A DNA stretch of 64,000 bases from Thalassotalea sp. LPB0316. Lineage in GTDB: Bacteria; Pseudomonadota; Gammaproteobacteria; Enterobacterales; Alteromonadaceae. Positions 10,579 to 20,127 of the stretch are shown piece by piece (the first letter of the stretch is position 1; every line of letters starts with the position of its first letter). The notes beneath the pieces were generated by a model. It was not told the origin of the DNA and did not search any database. It was given only the letters and a program-made list of their open reading frames with translations. Where the stretch lies: NCBI RefSeq assembly GCF_014898095.1, contig NZ_CP062946.1, positions 2,170,001-2,234,000 on the forward strand, in the 5' to 3' direction. The position numbers and the translations under genes were made by a program.

Positions 10579-11745
10579 ATGAACCTCATCGTTAAACTCA
10601 TCGCGGGTATCGTAGCCGGTATGTTAATCGGCCAATTCGCACCCGATGTTTTGATCCAATTGGTATTTACCATTCAAAATATTATTGGCCAGTTAATTAA
10701 ATTTACTATCCCGCTGATTATTTTGTTTTACATTGCCAGTGGTATTGCTTCTCTGCCGCAAGGTTCGGGATCGCTATTAGGTAAAACCGTTGGTTTAGCT
10801 TATGGTTCAACGATTATTGCGGGTACTTTAGCGTATATCGTTGCCAGTGCAGTATTACCCGGCTTAACAGAAGGTAATGCGGTAGAAGCTGCTTCAGAAG
10901 GCGCGAAACTCGCAGGCTTTATCGAGCTGAAAATTCCACCGTTATTTGATGTAATGACGGCGCTAGCTCTAGCCTTTATCTTTGGTATTGGGATTAGTGC
11001 GATAAACGCGACTAATTTACGTACGGTATTAACAGAGTCTCGTGATGTTATTGAGTTATTGCTTTCGAAGGTGATCATTCCAGCCCTACCTTTCTACATC
11101 GCTGGTGTATTTGCTGAAATGACGCATGCAGGAACAGTTTTTGATACCTTAAAAACTTTTGGTGTGGTCTTGGTTTTAGCTTTAGTTATGCACTGGTTGT
11201 GGATTGCTGTGTTATACGTAGCCACGGGTATTGCGCTAGGTAAAAGCCCAGTTAAATTATTACAAAATATGATGCCAGCATACTTTACTGCGTTAGGCAC
11301 GATGTCGAGCGCGGCAACAATTCCTGTTTCGCTTAAATCAACTAAAGAGAATGAAGTGCGCGACGGTGTTGCTAACTTTACTGTGCCGCTTTGTGCGTCA
11401 ATTCACTTAAGTGGTTCAACGATTACTATTGTCACTTGTGCAACTGCGGTAATGTTGTTATCTCCTGACTTAGCACTGCCTTCAATTGGCGTGATGATCG
11501 GCTTTATTTTAGTACTAGGCGTAACCATGATTGCAGCACCGGGTGCACCGGGCGGCGCGGTTATGGCGGCATTGGGTTTGCTAGCAAGCATGTTAGGCTT
11601 TACTGAATCAGCGTTAGCCTTGATGATCGCCTTATACTTAGCACAAGATAGCTTTGGTACTGCCTGTAACGTAACGGGTGACGGTGCCATTGCATTATGG
11701 GTTGATAAATTCGCCGATGACGAGTTTACTACTCACGATAGCTAA
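10579..11745 (+). CDS. Dicarboxylate/amino acid:cation symporter (DAACS/SDF family)
   Basis: This inner-membrane protein probably imports a dicarboxylate or an acidic or neutral amino acid with sodium or protons. The 388-residue sequence is hydrophobic throughout and has family marks: a MSSAATIPVSL serine-rich hairpin, the VPLCASIHLSGSTITI segment and the conserved C-terminal GDGAIALWV. It is shorter than GltP/DctA (about 430). I chose ATG 10579, which follows an AGGAGA Shine-Dalgarno and gives a normal first transmembrane segment. An upstream in-frame ATG at 10465 lies inside tilS and would add 38 unrelated polar residues. Substrate cannot be read from the sequence. A second family member sits at 40937-42283. 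Confidence 0.88.
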   Translation: MNLIVKLIAGIVAGMLIGQFAPDVLIQLVFTIQNIIGQLIKFTIPLIILFYIASGIASLPQGSGSLLGKTVGLAYGSTIIAGTLAYIVASAVLPGLTEGNAVEAASEGAKLAGFIELKIPPLFDVMTALALAFIFGIGISAINATNLRTVLTESRDVIELLLSKVIIPALPFYIAGVFAEMTHAGTVFDTLKTFGVVLVLALVMHWLWIAVLYVATGIALGKSPVKLLQNMMPAYFTALGTMSSAATIPVSLKSTKENEVRDGVANFTVPLCASIHLSGSTITIVTCATAVMLLSPDLALPSIGVMIGFILVLGVTMIAAPGAPGGAVMAALGLLASMLGFTESALALMIALYLAQDSFGTACNVTGDGAIALWVDKFADDEFTTHDS

Positions 11746-11770
11746 GTTTTCAAGCAAACGTTAGTTGATA

Positions 11771-11798
11771 AAAAAGCAGCCTCGGCTGCTTTTTCTTT
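11771..11798 (+). terminator. Rho-independent terminator after the symporter
   Basis: A short GC-rich hairpin, GCAGC and GCTGC around a CTCG loop, is flanked by an A run before and a T-rich run after. It lies about 25 bases after the symporter stop. Confidence 0.8.
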
Positions 11799-12010
11799 TG
11801 GGGGCTATTCATATATATGCAACGTCGATATAAGTGTTGGTCTAAATAAAGCTCATACGTCATATCAAGATTTAATTGTTCAGAAAAAAATCGAGCACAA
11901 AGTTTGTAGTAAAACCCTCAATCCCAATGATTTAAATACCGCTTAATCCCGCACGCAAACAACTTTTATCATCTTTATTGATTTACTTGTTCCGCCAAGC
12001 TAAACTATGT

Positions 12011-12028
12011 TGTACGGAATTTTGTACA
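12011..12028. promoter_or_regulatory. Candidate YefM(-YoeB) operator half-sites
   Basis: TGTACG at 12011 and TGTACA at 12023 lie 12 bases apart and end 10 bases before the yefM start. YefM-family antitoxins are known to bind operators built on TGTACA cores and to repress their own operon, so this pair is a good candidate autoregulatory site. The motif and position are seen in the sequence; binding is inferred. Confidence 0.5.
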
Positions 12029-12038
12029 GGTACGGGTT

Positions 12039-12290
12039 ATGGAAGCTATCAGTTATACAGCGGCACGAGCAAATTTAGCCAAAACAATGGAAAAAGTGTG
12101 TGACGATCATTCGCCTATTATTATTACGCGAAAAAGTGAAAGTCCCGTTGTCATGATGTCTTTAGAAGATTATCAGGCGATGCAAGAAACGACTTATTTA
12201 TTAAGGTCTCCTGCAAATGCTAGGGCTTTACTTGAATCAATTGCTGAGTTGGAAGCAGGTAACGGTGAAGAAAGAGAGCTCATAGAGTGA
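12039..12290 (+). CDS. yefM: Antitoxin of a YefM-YoeB type II toxin-antitoxin system
   Basis: The 83-residue protein aligns well with E. coli YefM, including ISYTAARANLAKTMEKV, SLEDYQAMQETTYLLRSPANARAL and the acidic C-terminal tail ending in LIE. In this family the N-terminal Phd/YefM fold binds DNA and the C-terminal part wraps and inhibits the YoeB nuclease. The gene overlaps the toxin start by four bases (GTGA), the usual coupled arrangement. Candidate TGTAC operator sites lie just upstream. It stands alone between the symporter and an unknown gene, typical of a mobile accessory pair inserted in core chromosome. Confidence 0.93.
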   Translation: MEAISYTAARANLAKTMEKVCDDHSPIIITRKSESPVVMMSLEDYQAMQETTYLLRSPANARALLESIAELEAGNGEERELIE

Positions 12291-12541
12291 AATTAATTTT
12301 TTCGACTAATGCTTGGCAAGAGTACTTGTACTGGCAAAGCACCGACAAAAAAATATTGAAACGCATTAATGCTCTTATAAAGGATATACAGCGAGAACCT
12401 CATGCGGGGATTGGCAAGCCAGAACCCTTAAAACATGGGCTATCAGGGTATTGGTCTCGCCGGATCAATGACGAACATCGGATTGTTTACAAGCTCAAAG
12501 ACGATGCAATCTTGATTGCACAACTGCGCTACCACTATTAA
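12287..12541 (+). CDS. yoeB: YoeB-type toxin, ribosome-dependent mRNA endonuclease
   Basis: The 84-residue protein matches E. coli YoeB in length and along its whole sequence: LYWQ.TDKKILKRIN, GKPEPLKH.LSG.WSRRI, EHRIVY and the C-terminal RYHY. The catalytic residues of YoeB (E46, R65, H83 and the terminal Tyr) are all present at matching positions. The toxin binds the ribosomal A site and cuts mRNA, stopping translation under stress when the antitoxin is degraded. Translation starts at GTG 12287 inside the antitoxin stop region, so toxin production depends on antitoxin translation. No sign of decay is visible, so the module looks active. Confidence 0.95.
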   Translation: MKLIFSTNAWQEYLYWQSTDKKILKRINALIKDIQREPHAGIGKPEPLKHGLSGYWSRRINDEHRIVYKLKDDAILIAQLRYHY

Positions 12542-12742
12542 CGTAATCCCTAACACTCAACACGACTGTGTGATTCTTTAAATAGTTGATGGCTTTACGA
12601 TGTTATTCGCTCATTGTCGGGGTATGGCAGGATCGCGATTAACTGAGCCCGATTACAAACTGATCCAATTACATAACAAAACCACGCCAAAGAGAGCCAA
12701 TATTTGACCTAAAATGCAGACATACTCTAAGGAGAAGGTCAC

Positions 12743-13204
12743 ATGGTCAATTCTGTTTCATCTACTGCTTCGTTATCAAGTGCGTATGCTTATATGCCAA
12801 AAAGCAACAACACAGCATATCGTGCTTCAGATAAATCGTTACCTGAAAATGGTTTAGCAACCATCGCTCAACAACCTGAGACATACACGCTTGCCAACAA
12901 AGCCTTGCAATATGGTTTGGCGAAAAATAAGGCGCAACATACTCAGAATATGATTGATGCCTACACGCAAAAAAAATCTGAGCCAAGCCATCTGATTACT
13001 GACTTATCAATCGCTGATTTATACAAACAAGCCTATAAGTTTAAACACAGTCAATTTCCACTTGATATTGAACAAAATTTACCGGTTGAGGTAGATAAAA
13101 GCACGCGTATGGTACCCGTGGTAAAAAATAGATCCACTAAGCTTGTTCGTGCGTATGAAGAGAACAAACCGTCAGAAACGTCATTGTTTTCTATACAAGT
13201 TTAA
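12743..13204 (+). CDS. Hypothetical protein, 153 residues
   Basis: I do not recognise this protein. It begins at ATG 12743, after a strong AAGGAGAAGG Shine-Dalgarno, and ends just before a very strong terminator, so it looks like a real single-gene transcript. The product is polar, with a Ser/Ala/Tyr-rich N-terminus, no signal peptide or membrane segment, and a mixed-charge middle (SIADLYKQAYKFKHSQFPLDIEQNLPVEV with its ends trimmed). A Ser-rich low-complexity start resembles small flagellar or surface-associated unknowns, but that is only an impression. No neighbour points to a role. Confidence 0.7.
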   Translation: MVNSVSSTASLSSAYAYMPKSNNTAYRASDKSLPENGLATIAQQPETYTLANKALQYGLAKNKAQHTQNMIDAYTQKKSEPSHLITDLSIADLYKQAYKFKHSQFPLDIEQNLPVEVDKSTRMVPVVKNRSTKLVRAYEENKPSETSLFSIQV

Positions 13205-13249
13205 TTAATACACCCAGTGTAATACCCAAGAATAAATGCTCGCAAGCTG

Positions 13250-13284
13250 CCGCCTTATGGTTTGACCATAAGGCGGTTTTTTCT
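13250..13284 (+). terminator. Strong Rho-independent terminator
   Basis: A perfect 12-bp stem (13250-13261 with 13265-13276, core CCGCCTTATGG) has a three-base loop and is followed by TTTTTTCTTT. It ends the transcript of the unknown gene before astB. Confidence 0.92.
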
Positions 13285-13334
13285 TTGTTGTAATTATCTT
13301 GCAAATCGATATAGTGTAGTTACTCTATTTCTAA

Positions 13335-14687
13335 ATGATGCACTTACCCATGTCGACAATTGAAGCAAACTTTGATGGCCTTGTTGGTCCTACCCATAAC
13401 TACGCAGGTTTATCAGAAGGAAATGTTGCCTCATTAAACAATGCTCAAGATATCTCAAATCCAAAACAAGCAGCGCTGCAAGGCCTTGCAAAAATGAAAG
13501 CCTTGCATGATTTAGGGTTAACCCAAGGCGTGCTTGCGCCTCAAGAGCGCCCTGATATCGCCACGTTAAAGCGAATAGGTTTTACTGGCAGCGACAGCCA
13601 AGTGATTGAAAAAGCCTATAAGCAGGCGCCGGGCATTTTAGCCAGCTGTTATTCAGCTTCAAGTATGTGGACGGCCAATGCGGCAACCGTATCACCTTCC
13701 GCCGATAGTTTAGACAACAAACTTCACTTTACACCGGCGAACTTAACCAATAAGTTTCATCGTTCAATTGAGCCAAACGTAACAGGTAACGTGTTAAAAG
13801 CTGTGTTCAATGATGATAAACATTTTGTGCATCATCTACACTTACCGGAAAATGAGCATTTTGGTGACGAAGGTGCGGCTAATCACACCCGTTTATGCCA
13901 CGCTTATGGTGAGCGTGGTATCGAAATTTTCACCTATGGGCGTTATGCCTTTAGAAAAGACATGCCTGCACCGAAAAAATTTCCAGCCAGACAAACCTTT
14001 GAGGCATCACAGGCAGTTGCCCGCATGCACCAGTTAACCGATAACGATACGGTGTTTGTCCAGCAAAACCCCGATGTAATTGATCAAGGGGTATTTCACA
14101 ATGATGTAATTGCCGTTGGCAACCAAAATGTCTTGTTCTACCATCAACAAGCCTTTTTAAACGAGCAAGGCTTTATTGAAGAAGTAAAACGAAAAGCATC
14201 ATATGACGTGCACTTTGTTCGTGTGTTAGATGAACAGGTGAGTGTTCAAGACGCTGTTGATACATACTTATTTAATACCCAAATTGTTACGTTGAGCTCA
14301 GGTGAAATGGCGATCATAGCGCCGATGCACTGTTATCATCACGCCGGTGTTAAAGCGTATTTAGACGAGCTCATTAGCCAAGATACGCCGATAAAAGCAG
14401 TAAAATATTTTGACGTCAATGAAAGTATGAAAAACGGCGGTGGACCGGCTTGTCTGCGTTTACGAGTTGCTTTGAATAAGCACGAACTCGCTGCTGTTAA
14501 CCCCAACTGCTTGATTAACGATGAACGCTACGGAAAATTAACCGCTTGGGTTGAAAAGCATTATCGCGACCGTATCTCGAGTCAATGCTTAGCCGACCCG
14601 CAACTCTTGGTCGAGTCTAGAACTGCCTTAGATGAGTTAACTCAAATCCTTAACATTGGCAGTGTTTACCCCTTCCAAAAAGATTAG
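13335..14687 (+). CDS. astB: N-succinylarginine dihydrolase AstB
   Basis: AstB hydrolyses N2-succinylarginine to N2-succinylornithine, CO2 and ammonia in the ammonia-producing AST route of arginine catabolism. The 450-residue protein matches E. coli AstB over its length, with [14 protein letters not shown] at the start (except the first residue), NNKFHRS-like, [33 protein letters not shown] and a SVYPFQ ending. The amidinotransferase-fold catalytic residues Cys, His and Asp/Glu fall in these conserved blocks. The start is uncertain: ATGs at 13335, 13338 and 13350 are all in range and none has a good Shine-Dalgarno. [10 protein letters not shown] at 13350 looks most family-like. No other ast gene lies nearby. 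Confidence 0.95.
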   Translation: MMHLPMSTIEANFDGLVGPTHNYAGLSEGNVASLNNAQDISNPKQAALQGLAKMKALHDLGLTQGVLAPQERPDIATLKRIGFTGSDSQVIEKAYKQAPGILASCYSASSMWTANAATVSPSADSLDNKLHFTPANLTNKFHRSIEPNVTGNVLKAVFNDDKHFVHHLHLPENEHFGDEGAANHTRLCHAYGERGIEIFTYGRYAFRKDMPAPKKFPARQTFEASQAVARMHQLTDNDTVFVQQNPDVIDQGVFHNDVIAVGNQNVLFYHQQAFLNEQGFIEEVKRKASYDVHFVRVLDEQVSVQDAVDTYLFNTQIVTLSSGEMAIIAPMHCYHHAGVKAYLDELISQDTPIKAVKYFDVNESMKNGGGPACLRLRVALNKHELAAVNPNCLINDERYGKLTAWVEKHYRDRISSQCLADPQLLVESRTALDELTQILNIGSVYPFQKD

Positions 14688-14773
14688 CGCTAACTGAGCT
14701 TTTACAAGATTTAGCTTGCTTTTTAGTAGAAGTCTTTTAAGTTTATAAAAGGCTTCTATTTCAGCGAGATACC

Positions 14774-15616
14774 ATGTCAAATATCGGAAAACCTATCACT
14801 ATTGAAGAGCAGTCGGCACTTGAAGAGTCAGGTGAACAGTTTTGTCAAAACGATCACAGAATTCACCATGAAAAAATGTCGAAGAGCGAGTACCAAAACC
14901 AATTACACTTGTTAAATATCGAGTTAGTTAAATGGCAAAACTGGGTAAAGCAAAACGGCATTAAGGTAGTAGCACTATTTGAGGGGCGTGATGCGGCGGG
15001 TAAGGGTGGTACGATTAAGCGTATTATTGAACATCTTAATCCTCGTGGCTGTAGCGTTGTCGCGCTTGAAAAACCATCCGAAAGAGAACGCTCTCAATGG
15101 TATTATCAACGTTATATTCAACATTTACCCGGCGCGGGTGAAATCGTATTGTTTGACCGAAGTTGGTATAACCGAGCAGGTGTTGAACGGGTGATGGGCT
15201 TTTGTGATAAAGGCGAGGTTATGGAGTTTTTACGCACGGTTTCAACGGTTGAAAATATGATCCAACGCTCAGGTATTCAACTGATCAAGTTTTGGTTTTC
15301 AGTCACGAAAGAAGAGCAAGCCAAGCGCTTTAAAAGTCGGGAAACTGATCCGCTTAAACAATGGAAACTCAGTCCAATTGATAAAGTCTGCCAAGAAAAG
15401 TGGGATGATTACACGCGTGCGAAAGAAGATATGTTTTACTATACCTCAGTACCTGAATCACCTTGGGTAGTGGTAAAATCAAACGACAAGAAAACGGCCC
15501 GCATAAACGCGATCAAATATCTCCTCAATCAATTTGACTATACCGAGAGAAATGATGAGGTTATTCAAATAGATCGTCGTATAATACGCACAGTTAAAGA
15601 TGAATTATCTAATTAA
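14774..15616 (+). CDS. ppk2: Polyphosphate kinase 2 (PPK2 family, single domain)
   Basis: PPK2 enzymes transfer phosphate between inorganic polyphosphate and nucleotides, generally making NTP or NDP from polyphosphate. The 280-residue protein is one kinase domain with a Walker A motif GRDAAGKGG (71-79), a Walker B-like FDRSWYNRAGVERVMGF beginning near residue 127, and the lid segment EEQAKRFKSRETDPLKQWKLSP without its last residues. Length and motifs fit class I PPK2, which prefers nucleoside diphosphates. The class assignment is an inference. It is followed after two bases by an unknown gene and then a GAF-like gene on the same strand, so the three form a likely operon. Confidence 0.93.
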   Translation: MSNIGKPITIEEQSALEESGEQFCQNDHRIHHEKMSKSEYQNQLHLLNIELVKWQNWVKQNGIKVVALFEGRDAAGKGGTIKRIIEHLNPRGCSVVALEKPSERERSQWYYQRYIQHLPGAGEIVLFDRSWYNRAGVERVMGFCDKGEVMEFLRTVSTVENMIQRSGIQLIKFWFSVTKEEQAKRFKSRETDPLKQWKLSPIDKVCQEKWDDYTRAKEDMFYYTSVPESPWVVVKSNDKKTARINAIKYLLNQFDYTERNDEVIQIDRRIIRTVKDELSN

Positions 15617-15618
15617 GT

Positions 15619-16494
15619 ATGCAAGATAATCGCGCTAGGTCTAAGCGTTCATTACGACGCTTTTTTGAAGAGCAAATTCGCATTCTCGACTTTAAACAGT
15701 CGTGGTGGCAGCGATATAAACAGCACAGAAAGCGCAAGGTTAGCGTTGAACGTTCACTTGAATTACTGGTGAGTCAAACCAATAGTCGGATAAGAATTGT
15801 CGCCAATTATCGGAAAAAACTAAGAAAGTCTGCGGCAGTGCTCGATCAATATATCACTACATTGACCGATAAAATTATTGAACAGATGACCTACAATCTC
15901 AACGACTATAAAAGCGAGAGCTTTTTACAGGCGTTGTTTTTTGAAGAAAAGCTCTGCCAACGATTTTTTGATGCTCAGCATCAGCAATATGATGCGTGTA
16001 TTTTAGTGGCTAGCCCTTATTACAAAGACGTCTTGATGCCAGCACTAGAAGGCGATAAGGTGATCCAAGATGCGCGAAAAAACGTACTCACCTTCAAGCA
16101 TAAACGCGTGGTACTGTCAGTTACTCAGCAGGCCGAAAGATCTGCCTTGTTACGCGCTAAATTAAACGAGTTTTTAATGGAAAAATTCATTAGCCAAATC
16201 AAGCAAGAAATCGAGCCTCATATGGCATCAGGCTATGGTGCGCTGAAGGATCAGCAGCATTTATCGCAATATTTAACGCCAAAAGCGTATTTAAAGTCTA
16301 TTATTAAATTAATGAAGCATCCTGAGCAGCTTTTCTTTATGTCAGAGCTCGAGGTTATTACGGATAAATTTGGTATGATTGATACCCAGTTACGAGATAT
16401 GACTTACCGACAATTTGATTATGTTGCGTGTCATTTTAAGCATGAACCGACATTGTCAATCTGTGTTGTCAATATGCCGAGTAAGGAGTGCTAG
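15619..16494 (+). CDS. Hypothetical protein in the PPK2 operon, 291 residues
   Basis: I do not recognise a named family. The gene starts two bases after the ppk2 stop and its stop abuts the next start, so it is translated as part of the same message. The product is soluble and very basic at the start (RSKRSLRRFFEEQIR, then QRYKQHRKRK). It is largely helical, with a long predicted helical stretch around 35-95 and mixed alpha/beta later. No signal peptide, membrane segment or nucleotide-binding motif is visible. The basic N-terminus could bind nucleic acid or polyphosphate; this is a guess from charge alone. Confidence 0.75.
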   Translation: MQDNRARSKRSLRRFFEEQIRILDFKQSWWQRYKQHRKRKVSVERSLELLVSQTNSRIRIVANYRKKLRKSAAVLDQYITTLTDKIIEQMTYNLNDYKSESFLQALFFEEKLCQRFFDAQHQQYDACILVASPYYKDVLMPALEGDKVIQDARKNVLTFKHKRVVLSVTQQAERSALLRAKLNEFLMEKFISQIKQEIEPHMASGYGALKDQQHLSQYLTPKAYLKSIIKLMKHPEQLFFMSELEVITDKFGMIDTQLRDMTYRQFDYVACHFKHEPTLSICVVNMPSKEC

Positions 16495-17001
16495 ATGGAC
16501 GAAATAACAAAACTATCAATGACGATTTCTAAGCCCAAGCAATCAGTGTCAGGTAAGTTGAGAGAAATTTGCTCAACATTACACAAGCTTGTACCTCAAG
16601 CCAACCGTGTTAGTTTATGGAGTTTAAATAGCACTAAAGACCGCATTGACTGTCATTTGTTAATTGATAAAGATGGCAACGTGAGTCAAGGCTTTAGTTT
16701 GTCTAAAAACGACTTTCCACAGTATTTTGACGCAATTATTAAGCACCAAGTCGTCAATGCGTGTGATGCCCGCAATAATGTCGCTACAGCTTGCTTTAAT
16801 AAAAGCTACTTCGAGCCCAACGATATCCATTCTTTACTAGACTACATTATTCATCACGACTTTGAGCCAGTAGGGATTATCTGCTGTGAAGCAACAGGGG
16901 CAGTGGTTGAATGGCAAGACAGCCATATTAATGCGCTTAAACGCGTTGCCAATATCTCTTCGATTTTCTTTGCTAGCGACTTACAAAACTTAGCGTCATA
17001 A
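16495..17001 (+). CDS. GAF-like domain protein in the PPK2 operon
   Basis: The 168-residue protein looks like a single GAF-type sensory domain. It has an N-terminal helix (LREICSTLHKLVPQANRVSLWSL minus its ends), strands DRIDCHLLIDKDGNVSQG, and the characteristic end pattern in which a strand ending GIICCEATG is followed by an acidic loop and a helix, WQDSHINALKRVANISSIF. GAF domains bind small ligands or cofactors or dimerise signalling proteins, and this one has no attached output domain. The start codon directly follows the stop of the preceding gene. The domain call is by fold impression and needs a profile search to be firm. Confidence 0.7.
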   Translation: MDEITKLSMTISKPKQSVSGKLREICSTLHKLVPQANRVSLWSLNSTKDRIDCHLLIDKDGNVSQGFSLSKNDFPQYFDAIIKHQVVNACDARNNVATACFNKSYFEPNDIHSLLDYIIHHDFEPVGIICCEATGAVVEWQDSHINALKRVANISSIFFASDLQNLAS

Positions 17002-17158
17002 AAAGAACTTGCCAACGCTTAATGTGTTAGCTTACTATGCCTATTGTCTTGTTAGCTTTTTGTCAGGAAAAGTTTAATAAGAAAACAACCTAACTTTAAT
17101 GGATGCGCGCCAAATGGGAACCAAGGAGTGGTTTTAAGTAAAGTTTAGGAGTACCCGT

Positions 17159-17392
17159 ATGGGCCACTTAACACCTTTTAATAATCTCTGTTGTGCTGTT
17201 TTTCAGTCAGTAAAATTGGTTTTCAATAAACCTACTCTTCCTCTTTTCAACACATGTAATAGTCTCTCTATCTACTCTTACTCGAGCATATACTTGAGTT
17301 CTTTGCTGCAACTAATATCAAGCGTTACTGATATTGTCAATTTATGCGATAAAAATCTCAGTTTTTACTTATCACATGAAGTTAGTCGCTAG
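17159..17392 (+). CDS. Possible small ORF, 77 residues, doubtful
   Basis: This frame starts at ATG 17159 with a well-placed AGGAG seven bases upstream, in a 426-base gap otherwise without genes. The product is Ser/Leu-rich, with several Cys and no recognisable domain, and its composition looks like translated AT-rich spacer. The good Shine-Dalgarno is the only support. The rest of the gap (17002-17427) shows no clear hairpin terminator or repeat. Confidence 0.2.
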   Translation: MGHLTPFNNLCCAVFQSVKLVFNKPTLPLFNTCNSLSIYSYSSIYLSSLLQLISSVTDIVNLCDKNLSFYLSHEVSR

Positions 17393-17427
17393 GTATTACC
17401 ATCGCTGTAATACCATTGAGAGGAAAA

Positions 17428-18054
17428 ATGAAACCACTAATTATCTTGTCTGCTATAGCGATTGTAGCAGCAACACTTATCTATTTGACGATTGACGGTT
17501 ATCGCGAAGAGCAAGCGCTGAAAAGTAAAGATCTCGATGAAGATAATAATTTATTACCGCCAATCAATTTAGCTAGACTAGATAGCGATAACAGTCCTCC
17601 TTTATTCGAGGCTCATGAGCAAGATCACTTGCTCGCTTTACATGAACAACTCGATATAACTCACGGCGAGTTAATGCAAAGTGCTTGGCACAGTATAGAT
17701 AATCAAGCATTCGATGAATTAGAACAGCATATCTCAGCCACAGAATACCAAGCGATTGAGCTAAACCAAACCATGTATCTCGACATAAGTGTAGGGACGT
17801 ATTTAACGATTGAATTACCTATGCAAGCCTCTTTAATCGTTCAGGTTACTGCTGAACAACTCGAGGAAAATGGCGATTTTACTTGGCAGGGTGAAGTTAT
17901 TGAAAATGGCAAGGCCTTTCCTGTAAAGATCACTCAAAGCGAGTTTGGTACTTATGGAACGATTGAAACGAGTAAAGCGAGTTATACCGTGACGTCTATG
18001 GAGCAGGGGGTAGGGGTTATCTATAAGAACCCACTCATTCATGCGTACGGCTAA
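17428..18054 (+). CDS. Hypothetical membrane-anchored protein, 208 residues
   Basis: This protein has one N-terminal hydrophobic segment (about residues 3-22, KPLIILSAIAIVAATLIYLT) followed by a soluble, acidic, mostly beta-rich domain, probably facing the periplasm. I recognise no family. I chose ATG 17428, which follows GAGAGGA and gives the membrane anchor at the very start. A TTG at 17416 in the same frame overlaps that Shine-Dalgarno and is unlikely. It stands between the PPK2 operon and adk, transcribed alone, with a clear terminator after it. Confidence 0.7.
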   Translation: MKPLIILSAIAIVAATLIYLTIDGYREEQALKSKDLDEDNNLLPPINLARLDSDNSPPLFEAHEQDHLLALHEQLDITHGELMQSAWHSIDNQAFDELEQHISATEYQAIELNQTMYLDISVGTYLTIELPMQASLIVQVTAEQLEENGDFTWQGEVIENGKAFPVKITQSEFGTYGTIETSKASYTVTSMEQGVGVIYKNPLIHAYG

Positions 18055-18085
18055 CGCTTTGCGACGCTATTAATACCGCTTGTTT

Positions 18086-18127
18086 AACCACTAAAGTTTT
18101 TATGTACGGCTTTGGTGGTTTTTTTTA
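18086..18127 (+). terminator. Rho-independent terminator before adk
   Basis: AACCACTAAAG (18086-18096) pairs with CTTTGGTGGTT (18110-18120) with one wobble pair, and a T run follows. It ends the 17428-18054 gene. Confidence 0.85.
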
Positions 18128-18310
18128 TCCTATAGAGAATATTAACTTTATTTATAGTTTTGTAAGTTATCGGTTTTTATGACTTTTTGAAAAAAAATCG
18201 ACAACAATAGGGATTTTTTGCCATCTCTAAAGAAATCAGACTTGTCTGCCCAGTAGCGAACTTGTATAGTGTGGGCTTTTAATGAAACCGTCAAAAACAG
18301 TTAGGGTTAA

Positions 18311-18961
<651 letters not shown>

Positions 18962-18977
18962 TCATTATTTTATAAAA

Positions 18978-19002
18978 GCCCGCGTCAAGCGGGTTTTTTT
19001 TC
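18978..19002 (+). terminator. Rho-independent terminator after adk
   Basis: CCCGC and GCGGG form a short GC stem around a GTCAA loop, followed by eight T bases, 17 bases after the adk stop. Confidence 0.85.
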
Positions 19003-19107
19003 GCCTGTAATTTGATATGGTAGATTTTTCTCACAACAATAATCAAACAGACACAACAAATGGCAAGCTCGCTTGTTTGAACTAGCCAAAATAATAAGAG
19101 AATTACC

Positions 19108-19491
19108 ATGAAACTAATTGATTTAACTGCGTTTTACGGCGCAATTCTAACTTTGCTATATATTGCTTTAGCGATAAATGTTATTCGTATGCGTTTCAAG
19201 CATCAGGTTGGCTTAGGTGACTTGGGGAAAATAGAAGTACTTAAGGCTATTCGCATCCATGGTAACTTTGCTGAGTATATTCCTCTAGCACTTTTATTAA
19301 TGGCGTTTTACGAAGTTAATGGTGGTAGTGAGCAATGGTTACACGGTTTTGGTATTGCACTTATTATCAGCCGCGTATTGCATGCAATTGGTTTATCAAA
19401 GTCTTATAAAACATCCTTGCCAAGAGCGGGCGGAACTTTATTATTATTTGGCGTATTAATCACCCTTAGCGTCACTTTACTTATCAGTTAA
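19108..19491 (+). CDS. MAPEG family membrane protein
   Basis: The 127-residue inner-membrane protein has four hydrophobic segments (about 8-25, 55-67, 80-93 and 106-127) and the MAPEG pattern in which RIHGNFAEYIPLALLLM follows the first cytosolic loop. The family includes glutathione transferases and eicosanoid enzymes in animals. Bacterial members such as YecN are of unclear substrate, and a glutathione-linked detoxifying role is possible. A GAGAATTACC stretch precedes the ATG. It converges with the acetyltransferase gene at 19509. Confidence 0.85.
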   Translation: MKLIDLTAFYGAILTLLYIALAINVIRMRFKHQVGLGDLGKIEVLKAIRIHGNFAEYIPLALLLMAFYEVNGGSEQWLHGFGIALIISRVLHAIGLSKSYKTSLPRAGGTLLLFGVLITLSVTLLIS

Positions 19492-19508
19492 GCACCGAGC
19501 GCCGCATG

Positions 19509-19982
19509 TTAACTATGCGGTGCTACTTTAACTAACTTCATACCAATGTGTTCAATACCATCTTCTAAATACATCTCAGTACAGGTTTTAAACCCGTGTT
19601 TTTGATAAAACTTTTCTAAGTGCTTTTGCGCAGATATTTTAATATTTTGGTTGGCAAAATATTGCTCAATGGTCGCTAATGCTAACTTGATTATTTCATG
19701 TCCTAGCGCTTTTCCCCTAAAATCAGGTGCAATGATCACTCGTCCAATACTGATATAATCAGGGTATGTTGTGCCTTTGGGTAAAATACGAAGGTAAGCC
19801 GCTATTTTTCCATCGATATATCGGAAAATATGTAGGGTTTTTGGATGACGATCAAGATCATCGAGATCGGGGTAATAACAGGTTTGCTCAACAACAAATA
19901 CATCAATTCTTAGCTTTAAGCAATCGTATAGTTCATCTCGGGTTAATTGGTTAAAATGCTTGATTTGCCAATTTTCTGACAT
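19509..19982 (-). CDS. ElaA-type GNAT acetyltransferase
   Basis: This is a GNAT-fold acetyl-CoA-dependent acetyltransferase of the ElaA type. The 157-residue protein has the N-terminal LYDCLKLRIDVFVVEQTCYYPDLDDLD region with its typical RxxVFVVEQ pattern (trimmed ends). The acetyl-CoA loop sits in IGRVIIAPDFRGKALGHEI. The natural substrate of ElaA proteins is unknown. I chose MSENWQIKH at 19982, with an AAGG about ten bases upstream; an upstream ATG at 20003 would add seven residues and lacks a good site. Confidence 0.87.
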   Translation of the reverse strand: MSENWQIKHFNQLTRDELYDCLKLRIDVFVVEQTCYYPDLDDLDRHPKTLHIFRYIDGKIAAYLRILPKGTTYPDYISIGRVIIAPDFRGKALGHEIIKLALATIEQYFANQNIKISAQKHLEKFYQKHGFKTCTEMYLEDGIEHIGMKLVKVAPHS

Positions 19983-20127
19983 AAAAAAATACCTTAAGTA
20001 CATCTATAAATAATAACTTAAGGTATTTTTTATTAAAACGGAGTAAGCCGCAATCTATATTTTCACCGATTATACCGCTAGGTTATTGTATTAGCCGCGA
20101 ATAACTAAAACAATTTTCCAATGGGTA

